Shown here: piece by piece, positions 43,665 through 51,282 of the stretch | How positions within the stretch are numbered: the stretch's first letter is position 1 | Layout of the letters: each line of letters starts with the position of its first letter | From: Moorella humiferrea | Lineage (GTDB): Bacteria > Bacillota > DSM-521 > Neomoorellales > Neomoorellaceae | DNA length: 64,000 bases | NCBI RefSeq assembly: GCF_039233145.1 | Contig: NZ_CP136419.1 | Location: 284,001-348,000 of the forward strand | Direction of reading: 5' to 3' | Made by a program: the position numbers and the translations under genes | The notes under the pieces: model-generated | The model's input: only the letters and a program-made list of their open reading frames with translations | The model's database searches: none | Told to the model about the DNA's origin: nothing

Positions 43665-44005
43665 TTGAAAACACCCTCATCCCTTTGAGGGACGGAAAAC
43701 TATACCCCTTTGACATCCTCCGACCTTAAAATTACGCTAATTTCAAAGACCGGCTGAGGTTTTGATTAAGCTGGCCGGTCTTTCATATTTTCCGGCAGGG
43801 CCGTCTTCAGCCGATCCGGTCCTATGGCAGTTATCAGCCCTCCCCTGGGCACGTCCTTCCGCATCCAGGTGCAGACTGGAACCGATGCCGGAGGTTAACA
43901 AGCTGCAGGTATTCTGCATACATGGCGTAAATCCCTTGAAGAAACGTTTTTTTTATGATTAACTTATTTAAGTATGAACGATGAGGGCTATTACTATGAT
44001 TAAAT
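43665..44005. other. Intergenic region with two hairpins and a possible gene remnant
   Basis: Hairpin CCCTCA (43674-43679) / TGAGGG (43686-43691) has no T-run. Hairpin AAAGACCGGC (43745-43754) / GCCGGTCTTT (43774-43783) is terminator-like. At 43794-43898 one frame reads GPMAVISPPLG and QVQTGTDAGG before a stop, faintly like the end of an M42 aminopeptidase (GTDA motif), without a start. I would not call a gene here. Confidence 0.35.
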
Positions 44006-44018
44006 AGAGGTGACGGGA

Positions 44019-45041
44019 ATGGCTATGGAGCTGAAGGTGGATAGGCAAGATTTCCGCTTGCCACAGACCCTCGAAGTCATCCGGGGGAACATAGTTAAAT
44101 ACGGTAATCCCCTGGGGTTGAAGGGCGGCGAAATAGCCGGATGGGCCAGGGACCTCAACCTGCCACGTCAGGGAGACGTCCTTTTATATACCGGCGGTGA
44201 ATATCAGTTGGTCCCTTATATTGACGGCCTCGTGGATATGCTCATCAAAATGGATCAGGGAAGTGTTACCTTCTCCCTGATGATGGGCATGCGCAACCTG
44301 GTAAATAAAGTCGGGATAAACCCTGAGAAAATCGTTGCTGGCGTACGCTCAAAAGAACGGGAACGCTATCGGGATGTAAACCGCAAGGCCGCTTTAATCC
44401 TTCAAAAGTTAGGCGTCAAAATCTGTTACCTGGGTGAAGAAGAGCTTTACAGCGGGGCCCTTTTGTATGAGTTCGGGTTTGTGGAAGACCTGCGCCGCCA
44501 TGCCCGTAAGATGGCCGATTTGCTGAAGTCCACGGGAGCTCGGACTATTATATGCCTTTCGCCCCATGCGGCTGAAGTTTTTAAACTGGTATACCCCCAC
44601 CTGGTAGTAGATTTCAATTATCGCGTAATCACATTCCTTGAGGCGGTTTACGACATATATAAGAATGGCTCATGGAGACTGACCTCCGGCTTTACGGGCA
44701 AGGTGGCAATTCACGACTCCTGCCGGCTGGCCCGGGAATTAGGTATGACCGAGGAACCGCGGGAAATTTTGGCCGCCATGGAAGGAGTAACCCTGGTGGA
44801 ACCGGAATTCAACCGTCGCTGGACGACCTGCTGTGGCGGGCCGGGCAAAGTTCTTTTCCCGGAATTATCCGGGAAGATGGCCGTCCGTCGGGTGCAGGAG
44901 CTTGAAGCTGCCAAAGCAGACGTGGTCCTGACCTTCTGCCCTTACTGCCTGGCGGCCCTCGACAAAGGCCGGAGAGAATCCCAATCCAGCGTGCAGTTTG
45001 AAGATTTCATCGAGTTTCTATACAGGGGGATTGTCCAATGA
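44019..45041 (+). CDS. (Fe-S)-binding CCG-domain protein, LutA/HdrD-like
   Basis: 340 aa from ATG 44019 (AGAGGTGA upstream); the GTG at 44010 overlaps that site. The second CCG domain is complete: HDSC, TTCCGGPGKVLF and TFCPYC near residues 230-315. The first half has lost most cysteines (RTIICLSPHAAEVFK keeps one). It probably carries a non-cubane or 4Fe-4S cluster and passes electrons in an organic-acid dehydrogenase. It overlaps the LutB-like gene by 4 nt. Confidence 0.82.
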   Translation: MAMELKVDRQDFRLPQTLEVIRGNIVKYGNPLGLKGGEIAGWARDLNLPRQGDVLLYTGGEYQLVPYIDGLVDMLIKMDQGSVTFSLMMGMRNLVNKVGINPEKIVAGVRSKERERYRDVNRKAALILQKLGVKICYLGEEELYSGALLYEFGFVEDLRRHARKMADLLKSTGARTIICLSPHAAEVFKLVYPHLVVDFNYRVITFLEAVYDIYKNGSWRLTSGFTGKVAIHDSCRLARELGMTEEPREILAAMEGVTLVEPEFNRRWTTCCGGPGKVLFPELSGKMAVRRVQELEAAKADVVLTFCPYCLAALDKGRRESQSSVQFEDFIEFLYRGIVQ

Positions 45042-46255
45042 GTTCTTCTCTAGAGCGCCTGTTTCAAAAGTATACGGAGGAGCTAAATAAAGCGGCTAAT
45101 GATCCTCATATTCAATTAGCCCTTTCGCGAGGCGTTAAATCTTACCGGGAAAACACCGCGGCGGCCCTCAAGCGTTTCCCTCATACGGTAAAGCTCGCCG
45201 AAGAGGTTCGCGCCTTAAAGGAAGCTGCTATTGAACGCATGGACGACCTAGTGGCTCAGGCCAGAGAATCTATCGAAGCCAATCACGGCAAAACCTATCT
45301 GGCGCGGACCGGCGAAGAGGCGCTGAAAATAGCGGCTGACATCATCGGCACAGGGAAGATAGTTGTCAAAGGCAAAAGCATCGTCGGCGAAGAGCTGGAA
45401 GTAAGGGATTACCTCATTGAAAAAGGCAATGAAGTGTGGGAAACGGACCTGGGAGAATTTCTGCTGCAGCTACAAAACGGCAGGCCCATGCACATTGTCT
45501 CGCCATCTATCCATGTTCCCCGGGAAAAGGTGGCGGAGGTCTTCACGAAGTTTTTCGGCAGGGAAATTCCACCGGATATTGCTGCAGAAGTAGGGGCTGT
45601 CAGGGAATTCATGCGGGAAAAGTATTTCAGCGCCCACTTCGGCATCAGTGGGGCCAACGTGGTTGCCGCAGACTGCGGGGCCATGGTTATCATTGAGAAT
45701 GAAGGCAACGCGCGCCTGTGTACCGCCGTTCCCCCAGTGCATATAGTCATGGTGGGCATTGAAAAAATTGTACCAACCTTCCAAGATGCCATGAAGGTGG
45801 CCGAAGTTACCTGGCGTTATGCTAATTATACTGTACCTGGTTATATTAATATCATCAGCGGTCCCAGCAAAACGGGCGATATTGAAAAGGTAACCACCTA
45901 CGGTGCCCACGGTCCCAGGGAACTGCACGTTATTTTTGTAGACAACGGCCGCAGTGCAATGGCCGCCGATCCCCTCTTCAAGCAGGGCCTGTACTGTTTA
46001 AGATGCGGTGGATGTATGTATGAATGCCCCGTCTTTCAGCTGACCGCAGGATATTTCGGTTACCGCTACCTGGGAGGCATAGGAGCCATATGGACGGCCT
46101 TTGTGGCTGGTGGCCTGGAGAATGCCGCTCCCCTAATTTTTACCTGCCTGCGCTGCGGACGCTGTGTAGAACGCTGCCCGGTGAGCATCGACGTGCCTTC
46201 GATGATCGCCGAACTGCGCCGGCGGATAGTGGAGCTTTCCCAGAAGGCCGGCTAA
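45038..46255 (+). CDS. LutB/LldF-like LUD-domain iron-sulfur protein
   Basis: 405 aa. LUD domain about residues 60-300 (EEALKIAADIIGTGKIVVKGKSI, GANVVAADCGAMVIIENEGNARL, GPRELHVIFVDNGR), then two 4Fe-4S motifs, CLRCGGCMYECP (about 323-334) and CLRCGRCVERCP (about 369-380). Relatives form lactate oxidation complexes LutABC. LutC is not next door, so this may be a two-component version or may use another dehydrogenase. ATGA overlap with the upstream gene indicates coupling. Confidence 0.9.
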   Translation: MSSSLERLFQKYTEELNKAANDPHIQLALSRGVKSYRENTAAALKRFPHTVKLAEEVRALKEAAIERMDDLVAQARESIEANHGKTYLARTGEEALKIAADIIGTGKIVVKGKSIVGEELEVRDYLIEKGNEVWETDLGEFLLQLQNGRPMHIVSPSIHVPREKVAEVFTKFFGREIPPDIAAEVGAVREFMREKYFSAHFGISGANVVAADCGAMVIIENEGNARLCTAVPPVHIVMVGIEKIVPTFQDAMKVAEVTWRYANYTVPGYINIISGPSKTGDIEKVTTYGAHGPRELHVIFVDNGRSAMAADPLFKQGLYCLRCGGCMYECPVFQLTAGYFGYRYLGGIGAIWTAFVAGGLENAAPLIFTCLRCGRCVERCPVSIDVPSMIAELRRRIVELSQKAG

Positions 46256-46298
46256 TAGCGTGAAACCAGATGTAGTGACCCTGGAGGGATGAGGGAAA

Positions 46299-46739
46299 AT
46301 GAAAACCCGGCTGCAGCAAGATATGAAAGATGCCTTGAAAAACCACGATAAAATCAGGCTCCAAACCATTCGCATGGTGCTGGCCGCCATCAAAAACGCC
46401 GAGATCGAAAAAATGCATCCCCTGTCGGATGAAGAAATGGCGGCCGTTATCCAGAGGGAAATAAAGATAAGGCGAGAAGCCCTGGAGCAGTTTGCCCAGG
46501 GGGGCAGAGAAGATTTGGTACACCAGACCGAAGCGGAACTAAAGGTCCTTGAGGAATACCTCCCTAAGCAGCTGGACGATGATGAGTTAAAACAGATCAT
46601 CATAGCAACCATCGCGGAAGTAGGCGCCCAATCGGGCAAAGAAATAGGAAAAGTAATGGCCGCCCTGATGCCCAAAATACGCGGCCGGGCCGACGGTAAA
46701 AGGGCCAATGCGATGGTCAGAGAATTACTACGGGGCTGA
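46299..46739 (+). CDS. yqeY: GatB/YqeY domain protein
   Basis: 146 aa, the usual length of free YqeY. Family motifs: KTRLQQDMKDALKNHDKIRLQTIRMVLAAIKNAEIEK, EEYLPKQLDDDEL, and GKVMAALMPKIRGRADGKRAN. It resembles the tRNA-binding tail of GatB amidotransferase; its own role is not settled. GGAGGGATGAGGG precedes the ATG. Its 3' end overlaps the convergent thioesterase by 12 bp. Confidence 0.93.
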   Translation: MKTRLQQDMKDALKNHDKIRLQTIRMVLAAIKNAEIEKMHPLSDEEMAAVIQREIKIRREALEQFAQGGREDLVHQTEAELKVLEEYLPKQLDDDELKQIIIATIAEVGAQSGKEIGKVMAALMPKIRGRADGKRANAMVRELLRG

Positions 46740-47144
46740 TGGGGCCTCTTTATCCCGGCGGTAAACGGTACCGTGGACCACGGCGACGGTTACGCCGTCG
46801 CTATCGGTAACCGTAATGCGATAAAAGCCCGTCCTCTTGGTGAGGTGCTCTTCCCGGGCTTCGGCCATAAGGAGCGTACCAACCCGTCCCGGCCGCAGGT
46901 AATTGATGGTTACCGTCAGGGCGACGGCCGGGTTGCCGTGGGAATTGCTGGCAAGACCCAAAGCCGTATCGGCGAGGGTAAAAATGGCGCCGCCGTGGCC
47001 GATGCCGTGAAAGTTCACCATTTTCTCCGTCAAACACATGGCCACCCGCGCGTAGCCGGGTGCCAGTTCCAGGATTTCAATCCCTAAGGAACGGGGAAAG
47101 TTGTCAGCAGCATATTTTTCACGTAAGGCCTCAAGTTCTTCCAA
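46728..47144 (-). CDS. PaaI-family hotdog thioesterase
   Basis: 138 aa hotdog fold. The active-site region is MVNFHGIGHGGAIFTLADTALGLASNS, with the conserved NxxGxxHGG pattern and catalytic Asp. It hydrolyses acyl-CoA thioesters. The start is TTG 47144 behind AGGGGGG, 9 nt upstream. It is downstream of glycerate kinase on the same strand, separated by 121 bp that contain an odd open frame. Confidence 0.87.
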   Translation of the reverse strand: MEELEALREKYAADNFPRSLGIEILELAPGYARVAMCLTEKMVNFHGIGHGGAIFTLADTALGLASNSHGNPAVALTVTINYLRPGRVGTLLMAEAREEHLTKRTGFYRITVTDSDGVTVAVVHGTVYRRDKEAPSAP

Positions 47145-47158
47145 AAGATATAACCCCC

Positions 47159-47256
47159 CTAAGTCGCGTCGCGGCGACAGGCCACAATATGGTAAGTCTT
47201 GCCGTCGCCGTCGCCGCGACTTTGATAATCGAAATCGTGATCCTCTAAAAGCTTTA
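47159..47256 (-). other. Open frame without a standard start between glycerate kinase and thioesterase
   Basis: One minus-strand frame reads IDLLIKLLEDHDFDYQSR, then DGDGKTYHIVACRRDAT before TAG, which looks protein-like. No ATG, GTG or TTG opens it; upstream it runs inside the glycerate kinase gene in another frame. It holds an 11-bp inverted repeat GTCGCGGCGAC / GTCGCCGCGAC (47168-47178, 47210-47220). It could be a small gene with a rare start (CTG or ATA) or a remnant. Confidence 0.3.
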
Positions 47257-47265
47257 TTAACAGGT

Positions 47266-48423
47266 CTATCTGGTGGGCATCGGCGGCTTCAGCACCGTCA
47301 GCAGCCGCATCAGCCGTTCGGCGGCATCGGTAAGCAAGGTGGCGGCGTTTTCCAGGCAGTAGGCTAAAGGAAGCGGCCGGGGGACGATGCTCATAAATCC
47401 TTTAATGCCGTGGTCGTAAACGGTTGCGGCACCTTCCCCGATTGAACCGGCCAGGGCCACAACCGGGATGCCGTATTTACCGGCCAGGCGGGCGACGCCG
47501 GCGGGGACTTTGCCAAAGGCCGTCTGGTGGTTGATTTCTCCTTCGCCGGTAATGACCAGGTCGGCGCCTTTGGCCAGGATGCCGTCTAGATCCAGGGTTT
47601 CCATCACCAGGTCGATACCGCGGCGCAGGGTAGCGCCTAAGAAAGCTACCAGTCCGGCTCCCAGGCCGCCAGCGGCACCGGCTCCAGGCAGTTCCCGGAC
47701 GTCTTTACCGAGGTCGCGTTTAATGACATCCGCAAGTCTAGCCAGGGCGGCATCCAGACGGGGGATCATTTCCGGGGTGGCACCCTTCTGGGGTCCGTAA
47801 ATGGCCGACGCCCCCCTGGGGCCGCATAAAGGATTATCAACGTCGCAGGCTACAAGGATTTCCGTTTCCATTATTCTGGGATCGAGGCCCTCTATATCAA
47901 TACGATTTAGTTCCTCAAGACCTATAGCTCCGCGGCCGATGTCTTTCCCTTCAGCATTCAAAAGCCGAACGCCCAGGGCCTGGGCCATACCGGCGCCGCC
48001 GTCGTTGGTGGCGCTGCCGCCGATGCCCACAATGAGGCGCCGGCAGCCAGCGTCCAGGGCCTGGGCGATAAGCTCGCCGGTACCGTAAGTAGTGGTATAA
48101 AGGGGGTTGCGCTTTTCCCGCGGCACGAGGGGGAGGCCCGAGGCCTGGGCCATTTCTACCACTCCGGTAGTACCGTCGCCTAAGATGCCCCAGGTGGCCT
48201 GTACCGGCTGACCCAGGGGGCCGGTGACCGTGGTGGTAATGGTGCGGCCGCCAGTTGCCGCCACCATGGTGGAGGTTAAACCTTCACCGCCGTCGGCCAT
48301 CGGCACCATAACCGTCTCTGCGTCGGGGAACACCCTTTTAATACCCGCGGCGATGGCCGCCGCTACGGCGGGCGCATCCAGGCTTTCTTTAAAGGAATCC
48401 GGGGCAATGACGATGCGTTTCAT
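47266..48423 (-). CDS. Glycerate kinase (GlxK/GarK family)
   Basis: 385 aa. The start MKRIVIAPDSFKESLDAPAVA is diagnostic. MADGGEGL, IGGSATNDGGAGMAQALG, CDVDNPLCG and GEGEINHQT follow in order. It phosphorylates D-glycerate to 2-phosphoglycerate. GGAGG precedes the ATG. It could feed glycerate from glyoxylate, sugar-acid or serine degradation into glycolysis. Confidence 0.94.
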   Translation of the reverse strand: MKRIVIAPDSFKESLDAPAVAAAIAAGIKRVFPDAETVMVPMADGGEGLTSTMVAATGGRTITTTVTGPLGQPVQATWGILGDGTTGVVEMAQASGLPLVPREKRNPLYTTTYGTGELIAQALDAGCRRLIVGIGGSATNDGGAGMAQALGVRLLNAEGKDIGRGAIGLEELNRIDIEGLDPRIMETEILVACDVDNPLCGPRGASAIYGPQKGATPEMIPRLDAALARLADVIKRDLGKDVRELPGAGAAGGLGAGLVAFLGATLRRGIDLVMETLDLDGILAKGADLVITGEGEINHQTAFGKVPAGVARLAGKYGIPVVALAGSIGEGAATVYDHGIKGFMSIVPRPLPLAYCLENAATLLTDAAERLMRLLTVLKPPMPTR

Positions 48424-48496
48424 TTTCTGACCTCCATGGCAAGATGCTATTGTAAATATTCGCCGGGAAAGTAAAAATACCTACCATTCTTTATCC

Positions 48497-48525
48497 TTGA
48501 CACTTAAAAAATGCCTATTTATAAT
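48497..48525 (+). promoter_or_regulatory. Consensus sigma-A promoter before the M-box
   Basis: TTGACA (48497-48502), 17-nt spacer, TATAAT (48520-48525): exact consensus, 12 nt before the riboswitch. Confidence 0.92.
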
Positions 48526-48537
48526 TAAACTGACAAC

Positions 48538-48690
48538 CTTCGTTAGGTGAGGCTTCTGCATAGACAAACGCCACTGCCCGGAAACGTCGAAAGACGCCAA
48601 TGGGTCAACAGGTATTACCGGCTTAAGGTTTTACCTAATGTGGCTGAGAGTTTTTCTCTAGCTATGCACGTGCCAAAGCTCAACGAGTGG
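48538..48690 (+). ncRNA. M-box (ykoK) magnesium riboswitch
   Basis: The M-box core is plain: CTTCGTTAGGTGAGGC, CACTGCCCGGAAACGTCG, AAAGACGCCAATGGGTCAAC, ATTACCGGCTTAAGG, TGGCTGAGAG, and TGCCAAAGCTCAACGAGTGG. It senses Mg2+ and normally controls magnesium transporter genes by termination. Here it stands before an ABC transporter of the anion/NitT class, which is unexpected. Confidence 0.93.
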
Positions 48691-48720
48691 GGGTTAATAG
48701 AGTGTTTTTTTGATCTCTAT

Positions 48721-48749
48721 GTCTTCCCACTTGGGAAGACTATTTTATT
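48721..48749 (+). terminator. Expression-platform terminator of the M-box
   Basis: GTCTTCCC (48721-48728) with GGGAAGAC (48733-48740), 4-nt loop, then TATTTTATT. It is 19 nt before the permease start and is presumably formed when Mg2+ is bound. Confidence 0.85.
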
Positions 48750-48767
48750 GGTTGGGAGGTGAACCCC

Positions 48768-50486
48768 GTGGCGAGGGTAACAAACCTGGCATTAACGATG
48801 ATGATGACGGCCCTTTTAACTGCTTTTGCCTATTTTGCCTATCAAGGTCATCAGGCGGTAACCCTGACGGGCGGAACGGAACTGGTCACCGGCATTGGCA
48901 TTCTGCCGTATTACGCCTTCCGGTCCTTTTTAAGAATGCTGGGCGCTTACATCCTGTCTTTAACCTTCTCCCTTATTTATGGATACAAAGCAGGTACCGA
49001 TCCCCGAGCTGAACGGTGGCTAATCCCTGTTTTGGACATCCTCCAGTCGGTGCCCATCCTGGGGTTCTTCCCGGCCGCCGTTTATTTTTTTGTTTCATTA
49101 TTTAAGGGAAGTATTCTAGGCGTGGAATTGGCTTCCATATTTCTCATATTTACCAGCCAGGCCTGGAACATGGCTTTCGGTTTTTATGAATCGCTGACGA
49201 CGATACCGCGAGACATTAAGGAAGCGACCACCGCCTATGGAGTAACGGGATGGCGCCGCTTTTTCAAACTTTACTTACCGGCGGGCATACCCAAGCTGGT
49301 GTATAACAGCATCATGTCGTGGGCCGGCGGATGGTATTTCTTGATTGCCGCTGAAATTATTGCCCTGGGACCGGTGGAGTACTCCCTTCCCGGTTTGGGC
49401 AGTTACCTTGTTCGGACCACGGAGAGGGGTGAGCTCTTCCGTACCATGGTCGGGCTTTTAACCTTAATTACCTTGATCACATTAATGAACATCTTTATAT
49501 GGCGTCCCCTTTCTACGTGGGCGGAAAACTATAAATATGAATTTGGCGGCGGCGGCAACCATATCCCGGAAGGATGGGGTTACCGCCTCTGGTGGCAGGC
49601 TCCGGGTTTCCGAGAGGTAAGGCTCATTGTCTTAAAGGTCGGAGCCTATTTATCCCAGGCTGTCGAGGGCTGGGCCTTTAAGATAGAAAAGAGAACGGCA
49701 AATTGGCATTTCTACCGGCGCATGATGACGGGCGTACGAAGTCTGATTAACTGGATTTTATTACTGCTCGTGGCCTATGCCCTCATTCGCGGTCTCATCG
49801 CCCTGTTCGGCCTTTTGTTGCTCCCCTGGCAGCCGGAAATCTTCAGCATCCCCAAAGCTATATTTTTCTCCTTTTTACGCCTGCTTGCTGCTTATTTCAT
49901 TTCCCTGGGTTGGACGCTGCCGGTGGCCATATGGATCGGGCACAACGATAAGGCTTATAAAATCATGACGCCTATATTTGAGATTTTGGCTTCCGTTCCG
50001 GCAACGGCGCTTTTTCCCGTAATTGTTTTCTTTTTGGTCACCTTAACAGGCGGAATGAACCTGGCGGCAGTGTTGCTGGTGCTTACAGGAATGCAGTGGT
50101 ACCTGCTTTTTAACCTTGTGGCCGGCGTGAAGAGTTTGCCCAGGGATTTAAAGGAAGTTGCGGCGGCCTTTGGCCTTAAAGGTTTTCATTACCTGAGTCG
50201 CGTGGTTTTACCGGCCATGGTGCCGTCATTGATTACGGGCAGCATTACCGCCTGGGGCGGTGGCTGGAATGCCTTGATTGTGGCCGAATATGTTGTGTAT
50301 GCGGGACAAACTTACACGGCCTTCGGCATTGGTTCCCTGCTGGATACGGCTACTTACGGCACCGGTAATTTTCAGGTAATATGGTTCAGTCTGATAGCCA
50401 TGATGATCACGATTGTCTTCATTAACCGTTTCTTTTGGCGGCGCCTCTATGAAGAAGCTGTAACGCGCTTTAAAATTGAGACCTAA
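48768..50486 (+). CDS. Duplicated ABC permease (COG4986-like), M-box controlled
   Basis: 572 aa from GTG 48768, 8 nt after GGGAGG; the GTG at 48759 overlaps that site. It has two fused BPD_transp_1 units, about residues 10-250 and 320-570, each with an EAA loop (ATTAYGVTGWRRFFKLYLPAGIPK and AAAFGLKGFHYLSRVVLPAMVPS). A middle cytoplasmic stretch (about 255-310) joins them. This architecture is known as an anion-type duplicated permease. No substrate-binding protein gene is adjacent. Control by a Mg2+ riboswitch suggests a link to magnesium or another divalent cation. Confidence 0.87.
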   Translation: MARVTNLALTMMMTALLTAFAYFAYQGHQAVTLTGGTELVTGIGILPYYAFRSFLRMLGAYILSLTFSLIYGYKAGTDPRAERWLIPVLDILQSVPILGFFPAAVYFFVSLFKGSILGVELASIFLIFTSQAWNMAFGFYESLTTIPRDIKEATTAYGVTGWRRFFKLYLPAGIPKLVYNSIMSWAGGWYFLIAAEIIALGPVEYSLPGLGSYLVRTTERGELFRTMVGLLTLITLITLMNIFIWRPLSTWAENYKYEFGGGGNHIPEGWGYRLWWQAPGFREVRLIVLKVGAYLSQAVEGWAFKIEKRTANWHFYRRMMTGVRSLINWILLLLVAYALIRGLIALFGLLLLPWQPEIFSIPKAIFFSFLRLLAAYFISLGWTLPVAIWIGHNDKAYKIMTPIFEILASVPATALFPVIVFFLVTLTGGMNLAAVLLVLTGMQWYLLFNLVAGVKSLPRDLKEVAAAFGLKGFHYLSRVVLPAMVPSLITGSITAWGGGWNALIVAEYVVYAGQTYTAFGIGSLLDTATYGTGNFQVIWFSLIAMMITIVFINRFFWRRLYEEAVTRFKIET

Positions 50487-50499
50487 GGAGGTGGTGGGT

Positions 50500-51252
50500 A
50501 TGGCCGTTCTTCTCGAAGTAAACCATGTTTTTAAAACCTATGTGGATGCCAATCGTTCCCTCACAGTCCTAAACGATATATCTTTTACCATAAATAAAGG
50601 AGAGTTCGTGTGCCTGGTAGGTCCGTCGGGTTCGGGCAAGAGCACCCTCTTAAGGATGGTGGTGGGATTGGACCGGCCCACGCGGGGACAGATTTTCTAC
50701 CGCGGTCGGGAAGTTAACGGCGTGATGGAAAAGATGGCCATGGTCTTCCAATCTTTTGCCTTGCTGCCGTGGTTGACGGTCATGGAAAACGTAACCCTGG
50801 GCCTGGAAGCAAAAGGCCTACCCCGGCAGGAAAGGGAAACCATCGCCAAAAAATATATCGATAAAGTTGGACTGGACGGCTTTGAAGACGCCTACCCTAG
50901 AGAACTCTCCGGCGGTATGAAACAGCGGGTAGGTATTGCGCGGGCCTTAACTATGGAGCCAGAACTATTGTGTATGGATGAGCCTTTTTCTGCCCTAGAT
51001 GCCTTTACGGCCCAGAACTTACGCGAAGAACTCCTCGACCTGTGGCTGGACGTAACCCTGCCGGTTAAATCGGTTTTAATGGTGACCCACGGTATAGAAG
51101 AGGCCGTTTTCATGGCCGACCGCATAATCGTCCTGTCCAAACGACCGGCCCGGATCCTTGCCGACGTGAAAATCGACCTGCCGCGGCCGCGCAACATGAA
51201 GGACGAAGTTTTTGCCCAGGTAACGGACAAGATATATTCCCTTTTGTTTTAA
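50500..51252 (+). CDS. ABC transporter ATPase partner of the M-box permease
   Basis: 250 aa from ATG 50500 behind AAGGAGGTGG; an upstream TTG is inside the permease gene. Walker A GPSGSGKST, signature LSGGMKQR, Walker B LLCMDEPFSALD, H-loop VTHGIEEAV. NitT/TauT/SsuB class. It lacks the extra C-terminal AAA_assoc domain present in some relatives, but a stand-alone copy of that domain is encoded at 52898-53383 beyond citrate synthase. Confidence 0.9.
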   Translation: MAVLLEVNHVFKTYVDANRSLTVLNDISFTINKGEFVCLVGPSGSGKSTLLRMVVGLDRPTRGQIFYRGREVNGVMEKMAMVFQSFALLPWLTVMENVTLGLEAKGLPRQERETIAKKYIDKVGLDGFEDAYPRELSGGMKQRVGIARALTMEPELLCMDEPFSALDAFTAQNLREELLDLWLDVTLPVKSVLMVTHGIEEAVFMADRIIVLSKRPARILADVKIDLPRPRNMKDEVFAQVTDKIYSLLF

Positions 51253-51260
51253 AGAAATTA

Positions 51261-51282
51261 GGGGACGACAGCTCGTCCCCTT
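51261..51282. terminator. Shared terminator between the ABC ATPase and citrate synthase genes
   Basis: GGGGACGA (51261-51268) / TCGTCCCC (51273-51280), 4-nt loop. There are only weak T-tracts on either side. It abuts the citrate synthase stop. Confidence 0.6.

Noticed and set aside
46133-46708. 191-aa minus-strand open frame over yqeY
   Set aside because: Antisense to YqeY and the LutB-like gene end, both supported by family motifs.
48538-48690. TPP riboswitch suggested by GGCTGAGAG
   Set aside because: The other TPP elements are absent and the whole region matches the M-box core instead.
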